Below, in pieces: positions 35,287 through 46,053 of a stretch of DNA of 64,000 nt. The DNA lies in NCBI GenBank assembly GCA_973895155.1, contig OZ316891.1, positions 22,940,001 through 23,004,000 on the forward strand, given 5' to 3'. The notes beneath the pieces were generated by a model. That model did no database searches, was not told the origin of the DNA, and saw nothing but the letters and a program-made list of their open reading frames with translations. The DNA is from Marsupella aquatica (taxonomy: Eukaryota; Marchantiophyta). The translations under genes and the position numbers were made by a program. Numbering within the stretch: the stretch's first letter is position 1; each line of letters begins with the position of its first letter.

Positions 35287-37050
35287 TCAAGGTGTGTAAT
35301 CGTGTTGTAGAGCAGTAGACTTCTTACTCTGCATCAGGAAGGAAACCACAAAATCCAGGGCATAGGCTGCAAGATTTCCAAAGTATGCCAAAACTAAGTT
35401 TGGATCCTCTACCTCTACATCACCTTGAAGTAGCATCATAGTAAGGATAGGTCGGAAGTATAGTGAGTCAGTCCAGAACTCATCAAATTGTGCCATCTCC
35501 ACTCTGGAAGTCCCAAAACTCCTGAGGTCGAAAATGTAGCTGGCCTCTGTTTTCTTGAGATAGTAGTATCTCCAAAACTCTCCAACCGGTGGTCTGTTGG
35601 CCTGCATAATCTTACAGGTTTCCACATACCTGCGTACTTGGAATTCTGGAGGTTTTGGGTATCTACTCTCGAAGACAGCATTCCGGGGTGTCTGAGTAGA
35701 TGAAGTGACAACTGCTACTAAGTTGGGATTGGACCTTAGGGCAGTGTCAACATCTTTGAATCCCTGCCTTGGTGACGGTGTTAAGGAGTTGTCATAAGAT
35801 CGAATGGAATCAAAATCAGAGGGTGGATCAGAATCTTCAGGTAGATCCTCTCGAATATAAGGATGCTCATCCTGTGACTGATTATAGGGTGGTCCTTTGG
35901 TGGGTTCATAGTTGGAATCAGGACTGTAAGGGGGGGAACTTGGACTAGGAGAAGGGGTAGCAGTGGGACATTGTTGCACCAAGTTGCTAACTACAGACAC
36001 TATCTTTCGAGGGTCACACTGCAATATCTCCAGTAAATCATCCACGATAGCTGCACAACTGATACTGTCTGTTACTGGAACAGGGTTACTGGATTTTAGA
36101 AGAGGAACCTGTTGGGTAGCAGGGGTGAGAGTCACATATTCTATTAGTGTTAATTCTCCTGGAGGAGAGGTCATCCTGATAGGGCTTAATTGGTCAGGGA
36201 ATGGTGACTTCAAACTGACAGCTTCCATTCTTAAATTATTGACAGCATCATACAGACCATGATCACTGCAATTGAGAAGAGATGCCAACTTATCAATGAG
36301 TTGCTGATTCGATTCTGCTTTCGAAGGTGTGAATGAACTGGTCCTTAGGTTGACAGCAGTAGTTGGATCTGCAACACCTTCTTGTTGCTCAGAGAAGTAT
36401 TCATCTCCTTCAGCTCCAGATTGATCTCTCATATTAACTCCTGGTGAATACACCAGGTTATCCAGGGGGTGTCGAACCAACTCTAAGTTATGAGCAGGTG
36501 TACCTTCAAATTCCATCTCAACATCCACATTCTGATCATGAGAATCCAGGGGAATAGCATCCACTGGTTCTTCCATACTTATGTCTTCTTCAATGCCTAA
36601 CTCAATCAGGAGTAAACCTCTTTCCGTTCTCTCCTCTGGATATAAACAATCATAAGCCTGATAGAGTTGGGACAAATAAACCTGCAGATGAGTGGGTCTG
36701 TCTGCCTTCATGGTCCTCACCTGATCCTTTATCACATTGAAAATTAACAAGGCCCAATTCACTTGGATGGCTCCACTGTGTGCAGCTACAATTATATTCA
36801 CCAAAGCCACTGAACAGATGGTTGGCTTTTTCGGGTGTAAAACGGGTACTAGAAATTCCAGAAGCACTCTCAAATCTGGATAAGTGCACTGTGTTAAATT
36901 CCAGCCATTTGTGAGATTTGTGAGATTGCAAATCCTAGAGAAGTAGGGTCCCGTTGAAAGTAGCCGTAAGACGTCACGATCACCAGCCGCCGACTCGCAA
37001 GGCACAACTCGTAAAGCCCTAACTAGTAAACTTGTAACTAGTAAACTCAT
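35287..37050 (-). CDS. Intact 587-aa ORF inside the Gypsy-2 LTR, unknown function
   Basis: A 587-aa open frame with no stop lies within the proposed LTR. The N-terminal part is globular and hydrophobic: CTYPDLRVLLEFLVPVLH (around residues 50-70), ICSVALVNIIVAAHSG, then VNWALLIFNVI and HLQVYLSQLYQAY. The middle is acidic and Ser/Pro-rich, with PSPSPSSPPYSPDS near residue 360. The C-terminal part has EFWRYYYLKK and two aromatic-rich segments. CT-x-P-x-L-x4-E-F-x4-L-H resembles CTNPHLGEMIDFFQVTMH of the Gypsy-1 LTR protein, with similar spacing to a following helix, so the two may be homologous. It is not env-like: no signal peptide or clear TM anchor was seen. Confidence 0.6.
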   Translation of the reverse strand: MSLLVTSLLVRALRVVPCESAAGDRDVLRLLSTGPYFSRICNLTNLTNGWNLTQCTYPDLRVLLEFLVPVLHPKKPTICSVALVNIIVAAHSGAIQVNWALLIFNVIKDQVRTMKADRPTHLQVYLSQLYQAYDCLYPEERTERGLLLIELGIEEDISMEEPVDAIPLDSHDQNVDVEMEFEGTPAHNLELVRHPLDNLVYSPGVNMRDQSGAEGDEYFSEQQEGVADPTTAVNLRTSSFTPSKAESNQQLIDKLASLLNCSDHGLYDAVNNLRMEAVSLKSPFPDQLSPIRMTSPPGELTLIEYVTLTPATQQVPLLKSSNPVPVTDSISCAAIVDDLLEILQCDPRKIVSVVSNLVQQCPTATPSPSPSSPPYSPDSNYEPTKGPPYNQSQDEHPYIREDLPEDSDPPSDFDSIRSYDNSLTPSPRQGFKDVDTALRSNPNLVAVVTSSTQTPRNAVFESRYPKPPEFQVRRYVETCKIMQANRPPVGEFWRYYYLKKTEASYIFDLRSFGTSRVEMAQFDEFWTDSLYFRPILTMMLLQGDVEVEDPNLVLAYFGNLAAYALDFVVSFLMQSKKSTALQHDYTP

Positions 37051-37145
37051 AACTAGTAAACTTGTAACTAGTAATCAGTCGCGAACTCGTAAACTTGTAA
37101 ACTCGTAACAGGAGTTTACTCGTAACCTTGGAAACCCGTAACTTA
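37005..37145. repeat. ACTAGTAAACTTGTAA repeat array, site 3
   Basis: About ten irregular units of ACTAGTAA, ACTCGTAA and ACTTGTAA lie just upstream (minus sense) of the 587-aa ORF start. This would be its 5' leader or promoter zone within the LTR. Confidence 0.7.
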
Positions 37146-37254
37146 TAGACAGAATGCTATCTCCGCTATGTTAGCAATAATTAGAGTTTAAACACCATAA
37201 AAAATTTAAAAATTTTCAGTTTCTTCATGCTTTTGGAATTACCCACTACTTACA

Positions 37255-40200
37255 TGGTGGCTCATTTGCAAGCAAACTAGGCAGACGACTACGGGAAGCC
37301 AACTATCAGCTGCTTAGGCAAGCACTCTGCGCAAGAGCAGATACTGGAAATCAAACTCAAGGAGGGTATGAGCAACGTCAATCAAGCTGCACATTTTTGG
37401 GGATGCTTGTTTGAATGGGCAACTGAGTACATTGGGACCTACGAGGACAAAGAATCGGAGAGAGCAGCTCAAGAACGGCAGGAGCTTGCTCGACTGTGGG
37501 AGCTACAAAAGTCTGCCTTCTTAGGAGGAGAACTTATCAAGGCCGAGTTCTTGTGGACTCCTACTACCAATCAGCTCGACGACCTTTTGTTTTGCAAAAA
37601 CAAAATTGTCGGCATCCGGGAAGCCATCAATTGCTGCAACGACATACACTGGGAGTTAAAGGGAAGCATAGAGGGGTGGATGAAGGCAACCATGCTAGGA
37701 GAAACATCCACGGCAGCCGCGATGAAGAGGAAATGAAACAACAACAAAGAGGCCACCCTGGCAAAAAGGACAAGGTCGGCGGCACCAAGGAAGCCAGTAG
37801 ACCAGGGGAACAGAAGGTAGGCAGAAGCTGAGGAGGAGGAGGTCGACCCCATCAATGCCATTCCAACAAAGGATGACACCTGGAAAGGCTGGGCGGCGAC
37901 CCTACCAGAGGAAGTGCAATTACACTTTGCACGGGAGGAGGATGCGTGCTTTACGGCCATGCAGACCAAGAAGTACCAGGGCTTCATGGCCGGATCCGGC
38001 TTGGAAGCCTTCATAAAATTGCCATGGTTGAAGCCGGAGGTGCCAGATTCAGACTTATTAGAATTTGTGGGATCATGGGAGCCCGAGACCAATTCCACAA
38101 GGGTCTATGGGAAGGATTTCTATCTCACTCCCTGGGTGATTGCCGAAGCGTTTGGCTTGCCGATGGGCAATAAGACCAAAGTAGATACCAGGAAGACCTT
38201 GCCTGACAAGGAGTTCCGGTCGTTCCCAGGGCCATCAACAAACAATGGCTTCTTCTGGAACACCTGCACCAACCCGCACCTTGGGGAGATGATCGATTTC
38301 TTTCAAGTGACCATGCATTGCAACTTGCCAAGGGCAGAGATCGGCAAGGCACAGGTCTACTTGGCAGAGAGGCCAGACCCAAGCCAGGACTACAACGGGT
38401 ACCTCCTCAACCAACTGAAGAAGATCTTGAATGAGGAACAGCGGGTGATTGGCATGGGAAGCGTATCCCAGCTTGGCTATTACATGCCGTTGTTGTGCCG
38501 GTATGCCCGAAGTCAGATCTTTGCCCCAATACTTCCCTTGCAGGTAAGGGCACTAGAGGAAGTTTTGGAACAGAGGCCGGTAGCAGAGAAGCCCAACCAG
38601 CCTGCTAGTCCTACGATCAAACAGGTGTTTAGGCCAAGGAAAGAAGACTTGCCGATGCAGCAACCAGGCATGCAAAATCTTCTAAAATTGCTGGAGAAGG
38701 AAAGGAGAACGGCATTGGCAACGGCAACACCACCGGTACAGGACGCTGCCCCGGAGGTTGGCCTAAGATGACTCATGAAGGAAAACCCCTTCATCGGAGC
38801 CAAGGAGAGGAGGAGGCCGGAACACGAGCCGGGAGTTCGAATGTATGTGGGAGCCTCAAGCTCCAAATCTGAGGCAGAGCAGCCTAAGGCTCCTACCCGC
38901 GGTATAGAGAGGGGGAAGCCGGTAGTCCAAGTAGTAGAGGCGATGGAGGACTACGGCAATGATAATTCCGGCTATGGGTCAAACCATCATGTTCCAAGAG
39001 TAAGGACCTATGGCCGGTTCATCCCCACTCTTCCAAGAGTAGTTCGAGGGGACCCCACCCAGCAGAGCAGCCCCAAGTCTCCCCCACCGGATGTCGCTCC
39101 CCCGAGGTTTGACAGCATAAAACAGACAGCACAAGAGTTTCAGGAGCAACTCAGGGAGGAAGAGAGGGCAGCCCTGGCTAGGGAGAAAGATTTACCAGGA
39201 GGAGATTGGCCATAGGACATCACGCGACTTGCCAAAAAAAGAAGCAACCCTCTAGCCACGATTGAAGAGATCCGCAAGGCAGCTTGGGAGCAGAGGCCGC
39301 GGCAGTTGATGCCAATGACTTCTACTTACTCCACCTATGCTAAGGATAGAGCCATGGAGTACGGAGAGATGTGTGGGGAACTTGCGCTTAGCATCTTTGG
39401 GGAGGAGTTGGAGCAGGGACCCTTTTTCCAAAGGGAAATGTTGGAGAAGCGCCGATTAGAAGAAGCGGTGGCTTTGGAGAGAAGCAAGAAGGACAAGGTC
39501 ATCCGACGGCTTAGGGAGAGAAAACCAAGGCAGAAGGCCTGCAAGCGACCAGGAAAGCCCAAGATGAGCTGCGGATTAAGCAGCATGAGCTAAACATCAT
39601 GCAAGGGCAATTAGATGCCACTCAGTCTGACAATCAGATTATCAAAGATAAATTGACTCGGACCCAAGGAGAGTTGGCCGGCGCAGTCAAGGAAAGAGAG
39701 AAGTGGAAGCGAGAGCTAAGGGACGTAGAGGAGGCCCACTTAGCAACCAACAATTGGGCCATGGCGGAGATCCAGAGAAGGGAGAGGGCATTAAAGGGGG
39801 AACTCGAGGATATCCGTGAAGCCCTTGAGCAAAAGGAGGCCGAGTTAGGGAAATCCTATCAAGGGATCATTGCGCTACAGCAGGAGCTTGCATCCCTGAC
39901 GGCCAGCTTCAAGGCCGACTTGCAGGAGAAAGACGACCAGCTCGATCAAACTTATGCCAAGATGGATAAGATGGAGTCTGAAGTCATGAAGAAGCTCAAC
40001 AAGGAGCTAAGAGCGACCCAGGAAGAGAGGGCTACCTTAGGGAAAGAATTGCAAGACGCCCAAAAGGAGCTGGAGGAGGCGTGCAAGGACCTGGACAAGA
40101 CCCAGGAGGAGTTGGAGGAAAGCACGAGGAAGATGGAGAACTTAGAGCGGCGGGCCGACAACCAAACGGAGCGGTTGTAGAAACAAGCCACAGTATTTAA

Positions 40201-40490
40201 GTGCTTGGCTTCATCAAGTCCAACTCCAATTGGGGCAACCCAGTTTCCAGGGGTAGTACCGGCCAAAGGACAAGCCGAGACACTCACCCCGATGCCGGAG
40301 GTAAGTGGCAAGGGAAAGGAATCGGCTGTCAAAACAGGGAAGAAGAAGAAGCGGAAACCTTCTGGGTCTGGGAGTTATACAGCTTCTCAAGCCGTTGTGA
40401 CCAAGAAGGTAAACATGGCACCAACCTCCGGCATCAACACGGCGGTGGATCCATTGGTCCTAGGAAGTGGGGATGGCAAGGCCGAGGCCG
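37255..40490 (+). mobile_element. Truncated Gypsy-1 LTR, copy 1
   Basis: It corresponds to the middle of the LTR at 40491-45175. It lacks about the first 250 bp (cut at the Gypsy-2 LTR) and ends inside the Ala/Glu-coding tail, where a full LTR copy begins at 40491. The abutment suggests a later Gypsy-1 insertion into an older LTR, or recombination. Confidence 0.75.
37368..40490 (+). pseudogene. LTR-1 coiled-coil protein, copy 1 (decayed)
   Basis: It begins MSNVNQAAHFWGCLFEWA. Globular blocks FYLTPWVIAEAFGLP, FRSFPGPSTNNGFF and CTNPHLGEMIDFFQVTMH lie at about 38120-38320. A linker follows with IPTLPRVVRGDPTQQSSP, then a long heptad-rich coiled coil (about 39400-40180). Stops at about 37734, 38769, 39213 and 40178 and frame changes divide it. 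The blocks are far better conserved among copies than the surrounding linkers, which suggests past selection on the protein. No catalytic motif is visible. Confidence 0.75.
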
Positions 40491-43400
40491 TGTGATGCCT
40501 AGCCAGGAATCACTGGGCTAGTTTAAAGTGGAAAAGGGAAGTGTACCCTAGAAACACATTAGTATAGTTACAAAAATAAGGAAAATATAAACAATTAAGG
40601 GTGACTATGGAACCCGAGCCGAGGCCGGAAGTAAGGACGCCAGGGGAGAGAACACGATTAGGGTTAGGGCACGCTAAGTGCCGGCGGCTAGGGGTCACCA
40701 ACGGAAGAGAGACGCCAAGGAGAAGAGGGGTAAGGACCACTCGCAAGGAGTTGTGGCTCATTTGCAAGCACGAATTGGGCAGATGACTACGGACGGCCAA
40801 CTACTGTCAACTGCTTAGGCAGGTACTCAGGGTGGGAGCAGATACCAACTATCAACTCGAGAAGGGTATGAGCAACGTCAATCAAGTGGCACATTTTTGG
40901 GGATGCCTGTTCGAACGGGCAATTGAGTACATTGGGACTTACGAGGACGAAGAATCGGAGAGAGCAGCTCGAGAACGGCAGGAGCTCGCTCGATTGTGGG
41001 AGCTGCAGAAAGCTGCCTTCTTAGGAGGAGAACTCATCAAGGCCAAATTCTTGTGGACTCCTACTGGTAACGAGCTAGATGACCTGTTGTTTTGCGAAGA
41101 CAGAGTCGTCGGCATCCGCGAAGCCATCAAACGCTGCAACGACATACATTGGGAGTTGAAGGGTAGCATAGAGGGTTGGACAAAGGCAACCATGCTAGGA
41201 GAGACATCCACGGCAGCGAAGATGAAGAGAAAGGGAAACAACAACGAAGAGGCCACCCGGCAAAAAGAATGAGGTTGGCGGCACCAAAGAAGCCAGCCGA
41301 ACAGCAGAGCAGGAGGCAGAGAGCACCGAGGAGGAGGAGGAGGTCGACCCCATCAACGCCATTCCAACGAGAGATGACACCTGGAAAGGCTGGGCGGCGA
41401 TCCTCCCCGAGGAGGTCCAATTACACTTTGCAAGGGAGGAGGATGCATGCTTTACGGCTATGTAGACTCGGAAATATCAGGGCTTCATGGCCGGATCCGG
41501 CTTGGAAGCCTTCGTAAGGTTACCGTGGCTGAAGCCGGAGGTACCGAATTCAGACTTACTAGAATTCGTGGGATCATGGGAGTCCGAGACCAATTCCACA
41601 AGGGTGTATGGGAAGGATTTCTATCTCACTCCCCAAGTGATTGCCGAAGTGTTTGGCTTGCCAATGGGCAATAAGACCAAGGTAGATACCAAGAAGACCT
41701 TGCTAGACACGGAGTTCAGGTCGTTTCCAGGGCCTTCAACAAAGAATGGCTTCTTCTGTAACACCTGCACCAACCCGCATATAGGTGAGATTTCTTGCGG
41801 GTGACCATGCATTGCAACTGGCCGAGACCAGAGATCGGCAAGGCACAGGTCTATCTGGCAGAGAGGCCAGACCCAAGCCAAGACTACAATGGTTACCTCC
41901 TCACTCAACTAAAGAAGATCTTGAAGGAGGAACAGCTGGTGATCGGCAAGGGAAGCGTGTCCCAACTTGGCTATCACATGCCGCTATTGTGCCGGTATGC
42001 CCGAAGTAAGACCTTTGCCCCGGTACTTCCCCTACAGGCAAGGGCACCAGAGGAGGTTCCGGAACAGAGGCCGGCAACGGAGAAACCCAACCCGCCGGAC
42101 AGTCCTACAATCGAGCAGGTGTTTAGGCCAAGGACAGAGGACTTGCCGATGCAGCAACCAGGCATGCAGAATCTGCTGAAATTGCTGGAGAGAGAAAAGA
42201 GAACAGCAACGGCAACGGCAACAATATAGGACACTGCTCCAGAGGCAGGCCTAAACCGGCTTACAAGGGAAAACCCCTTTACTGGAGTCAAAGAGAGAGG
42301 GAGGCCAGAACATGAGCCGGGAGTCTGTATGTATGTAGGAGCCTCTAGTCCCGAAGCCGAGGAGAAGCAGGCCGTAGCTCCCGGCCACGACAAGGAGAAC
42401 AAGAGATCAACACGGGAGCCGGAGGAGGAACCAAGACCGATGAAAGGTGAAGCCGTGTTCACGACAAAACCAGGAGAACAGCGGGAGAAGCCGGTAGTCC
42501 AAGCCGAGGAGGAGGTGGAGGACTACAGCAATGATAACTTCGGCTACGGGTCGGATCATCATGTTCCAGGAGTAAGGACCTGTGGTCGCTTCATCCCCAC
42601 GCTCCCAAGAGTAGTCCGAGGGGACCCGACCCAGCAGAGCAGCCCCGAGTCTCCCCCACCAGATGTTGCTCCCCCGAGCTTTGACGGCATAAAACAGACG
42701 GCGCAGGAATTTCAGGAGCAAATCAGGGAGGAAGAGGAGGCAGCCCTGGCTAGGGAGAAGGATTTACCAGGAGGAGAATGGCCAGAGAACATCAGGCGGC
42801 TTGCAGAAAAATGAAGCAGCCCTCCAGCCACAATATAAGAGATCCGCAAGGCGGCTTGGGAACAAAGGCCGCGATGGATGATGCCGATGACTTCTACTTC
42901 CTCCACCTATGCTAAAGATAGAGCCATGGAGTACGGGGAGATGTGTGGGGAATTGGCGCTCAGCATCTTTGGGGAGGAGTTGGAGCAGGGACCCTTTTTC
43001 CAGAGGGAGATGTTGGAGAAGCGCCAATTAGAAGAAGCGGTGGCCTTGGAAAGAAGCAAGAAGGACGAGGTCATCCGTCGGCTTAGGGCAAGGGAAGCCA
43101 AAATCGAAGACCTGAGGGCGGCCAGGAAAGCCCAAGATGAGTTGCGGATTAAGCGGCATGAGCTAAATATCATGCAGGGCCAGTTGGATACCGCACAGTC
43201 AGATAACCGGATTATCGAGAATAAACTGACGCGGACCCAAGGAGAGTTGGCTGATGCGATCAAGGAGCGAGAGAAGTGGAAGCGAGAGCTGAGGGATGCA
43301 GAGGAGGCCCACATAACAGCCAACAACCGGGCCATGGCAGAGACCCAGAGAAGGGAAAGGGCATTGAAGGGGGAGCTCGAGGATATCCGCGGAGCCCTTG

Positions 43401-45175
43401 AGCAGAAGGAGGCCGAGTTAGGGAAATCATATCAAGGGATTATTGCGCTGCAGCAGGAGCTTGCATCCCTGACGGCCAGCTTCAAGGCCGACCTATGGGA
43501 GAAAGATGACCAGCTCGACCAGACTTATGCCAAGATGAATAAAATGGAGTCTGTGGTCGTAACGGAGCTCGACAAAGAACTAAGAGAAACCCAGGAGGAG
43601 AGGGCTACCTTGAAAAAGGAATTGGAGGAAGCCCACAGGGAGCTGGAGGAAGCCCAGAAAGAACTGGAGGAGGCACGCAAGGACCTGGACGAGGTGCAAG
43701 AGGAGTTGGAGGAAAGCACGCGGAGGCTGGAGAACTTACAACGACAAGCCGACAACCAAACGGAGCGGCTGAAGAAACAAGCCGCATTATTTAAGTGCTT
43801 GGCTTCATTAGGCCCAACTCCAATTGGGGCAACCAAGTTACCAGGAGTGGTACTGGCCGAAGGACAAGCCGCGCCACTTGCACCAGTGCCGGAAGTAAGT
43901 GGGAAGGGGAAGGGACCAGCTGCGAACCAGAGAAGAAGAAGAAGCGGAAACCTTCTGGGTCAAGGAGTAATACGGCTCCACAGGCCGAGGTGACCAAGGA
44001 GGTAAACCCAGCACCAACCCCAGGCAGGGTCACGGCAGAAGATCCAACTACCCTAGAAGAAGGGGATGCCGAGGCCTTGGCTCAGGCCGAAGCCGTGGCA
44101 AAGGCCCAAGCCATAGCTGATGCCGAAGCCGATGTCGAGGCCGAAGCCGAATGTGGACCCAGTCAGGCCGATGGAGAGTTGACTCAGTCCAGGGCAGGTA
44201 ATCTGTCAGAGAACGAACCTACGGTAGTGGCTGAGGAGGAAGCGTTGGGGGCGTCCATTGAGGAACAAACACCGCTGCCATGACGGTGGTGGAGGGCCGC
44301 TCCTTTCAAGGAGAGCGGACGTGGAGGGAGGAGGCATGAGTGGGCAGGGCGGGCTCAGATCTCTAAGTTTAGGATTAGGATCAGGACCAGGAGGCGGCCC
44401 TGACACTTAGCTTAGTGGGATTGCGGTTCCACTGGTAAGAGCAACACTTGTACTTCTGCCTCGCTGTACATAGGTAGATTCAGTTAGGTAGATTAGGCTT
44501 ACGCTGCAAAGAATTAGGCGGATCCACTACCAGGATAAATACCTGGGCAGCGGGGAGCTCAGGGCCTCTTCTTTAGCAAGTTTTTAGTTGCACTAGCCGG
44601 GCTGGGATCAAGTAGTAAGAGAAGCTCTCGGTTAGTCATACAGTGACCCTTGTGTATATTCATGTTTCCTCATGCCTAAGAGCTGAATAGAGTTGGCCTC
44701 ACGGCTTAGTTCGCAGAGCTTGTGTATGAGATGTACTGTTTGTATGGCAAGTGCATGGTATGACTCAGTCAGAAGGAGTCATTTTGCTATTTGTGTGTCG
44801 CATTAACTTGTGTGAAGAGTGCCCACATCAAAGGAAAGTAAGCAAGGGAGTGAGAGTTGGATGTGTCAAGCTGAGAGAGGTCTTAGCGGCTTAACCAAGC
44901 CTATTGGGGATCATTTCGGCGGCGGAATCCAAACATACCTAACCAGAAGGAGGGGAAGACAAGGAAAGGCCTAGATTAGGCCGACTACGTATCTCATGAG
45001 CCGATGAAGGATCTGTCCAGTATATGTGTGTAAAATGTTAATAGTAGTAGAGGAGGAGGTTAGCAGCGTCCCATGCCGCTAAGCCGCGAAAACGGCCTCG
45101 CCAAGCGCAAAACCTGCGGGAATCGGCTTGTGCTGGGGGGTTTCTTGGGTTTAGGGAGCCATGGGGCGCACCACA
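40491..45175 (+). mobile_element. Gypsy-1 5' LTR (4.69 kb), full length, protein-coding
   Basis: It begins TGTGATGCCTAGCCAGG and ends GCGCACCACA, with TGTG/CACA ends. The right boundary is fixed by the inverted copy: homology with 50977-60175 stops exactly after CACCACA. A primer-site candidate and then gag follow. LTRs of this size are rare but known (for example Ogre). Unusually, about 3.5 kb of it codes for a protein. Confidence 0.78.
40832..44283 (+). pseudogene. LTR-1 coiled-coil protein, copy 2 (most complete)
   Basis: In order: HFWGCLFERAIEYIGTYEDE; LDDLLFCEDRVVGIREAI; a basic linker; SGLEAFVRLPWLKPEVP; FYLTPQVIAEVFGLP; RSFPGPSTKNGFF; LGYHMPLLCRYARSK; IPTLPRVVRGDPTQQSSP; YSTYAKDR... 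to FGEELEQGPFF; and a coiled coil from about 43000 to 43790. The tail is rich in Ala-Glu (44070-44150) and ends TGA at 44281. The coiled-coil part is open for 371 aa (42878-43993). Nonsense changes at 41463 and 42227 look like CAG to TAG. Frame changes occur near 41795, 42820 and 43900. It is probably a structural or partner-binding protein; function unknown. Confidence 0.78.
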
Positions 45176-45179
45176 TTTT

Positions 45180-45199
45180 TGGCACTAGATGGAGGGGGC
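45180..45199 (+). other. Candidate Gypsy-1 primer-binding site
   Basis: TGGCACTAGATGGAGGGGGC starts five bases after the LTR end. TGG is the expected complement of a tRNA CCA end and the position is right. I cannot name the tRNA from memory. Confidence 0.5.
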
Positions 45200-45244
45200 A
45201 TTTCTTAAGCCGTGAGATATGAAGTTAGGAAAGAAGCGTAGGTA

Positions 45245-46053
45245 ATGACTGAACCTACGCCAAGGGAGGAAAGAGCGATTCAACGGGAGAGAGCTCGTCT
45301 GCAGCAGCTCGCCGGGTGGCATGATACACAGCGACTGAGAGGGGCAGAAAGAGCTGGTAGCTCCGAAGCTGGGAGTGGCATCGAAGAAGAGATACCAGAA
45401 GAAGAGTCGGTAGGAAGAAACGTGTGTCTGAGTCTGAATCCGACGTGGAACTATCAGACCCCCTCCTCATGGGGGAACCTGAGGCACGGCCAGGCGATAG
45501 GCCAGGGACCAGACTGAGCCAACGGTCGCGCATTCATTACAAGGCGTTTCATGGGAGAGGAGATGAGGATCCGGACAAATGGTTGGATGATTTCGAAGGA
45601 ACCGCTGTAGCAAATGGAGAATCGGCCATCAAGATGCAGATTCTTCCCGGCCTGTTCAAGGGTGAGGCTAGGCCTTGGTACAGAGCATTGAATGTGGAAG
45701 ATCAAGCCATTTGGGATATCTTCAAAACACTATTTGTTAAGGAGTTTTGACCCATTGGAACCTCAGAACTAGCAGTGCTGAAGTTGGGACGACTTCGGTT
45801 CAAGGAGAACAAATCCTTCAGGAAGTTCTTGCAACGCTTCCAAAAACTGGTAAGACGTACAAAGACCAATGCATCGGAAGGTATGCAACTTCAATGGTTG
45901 GTGAATGCTTTGCCACAGAAGATGAGTTTTGCAATAAGAAAGGAGAACCCAAAGACTTTAGCCGAGGTAATTAAAGATATTCAATTATACATTAATGGGG
46001 TATTTACAAACGACAGGAAACAGCAAACAGTAACAGCAAACAGAAACTGGTAA
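45245..46053 (+). pseudogene. Gypsy-1 gag
   Basis: The start at 45245 (MTEPTPREERAIQRERARLQ) is followed by a frame change near 45415 into the gag core: HYKAFHGRGDEDPDKWLDDF, LFKGEARPWYRAL and, after a stop at 45748, LRFKENKSFRKFLQRFQKL and LVNALPQKM. This is the capsid-forming protein. The matching Gypsy-2 gag core is clearly different. The frame then runs into the MITE-like insertion. Confidence 0.82.

Larger units (their letters stand above)
33989..37254 (-). mobile_element. Gypsy-2 5' LTR (3.27 kb), containing a 587-aa ORF
   Basis: On the minus strand it begins TGTAAGTAGTGGG at 37254 and ends AAACTACA at 33989, giving TGTA...TACA inverted ends. The primer site follows at once. The 5' end abuts a truncated copy of the Gypsy-1 LTR at 37255, as if Gypsy-2 inserted into it. 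The second LTR is not in the window, so the boundary rests on end motifs and primer site rather than on an LTR pair. Confidence 0.65.

Noticed and set aside
35287-37050. Envelope-like gene of a gypsy element
   Set aside because: It lies before the primer site, not after pol, and lacks a signal peptide and clear membrane anchor.
42878-43993. Host myosin- or kinesin-like coiled-coil gene
   Set aside because: The same sequence occurs in several LTR copies with N-terminal blocks that are not motor domains.
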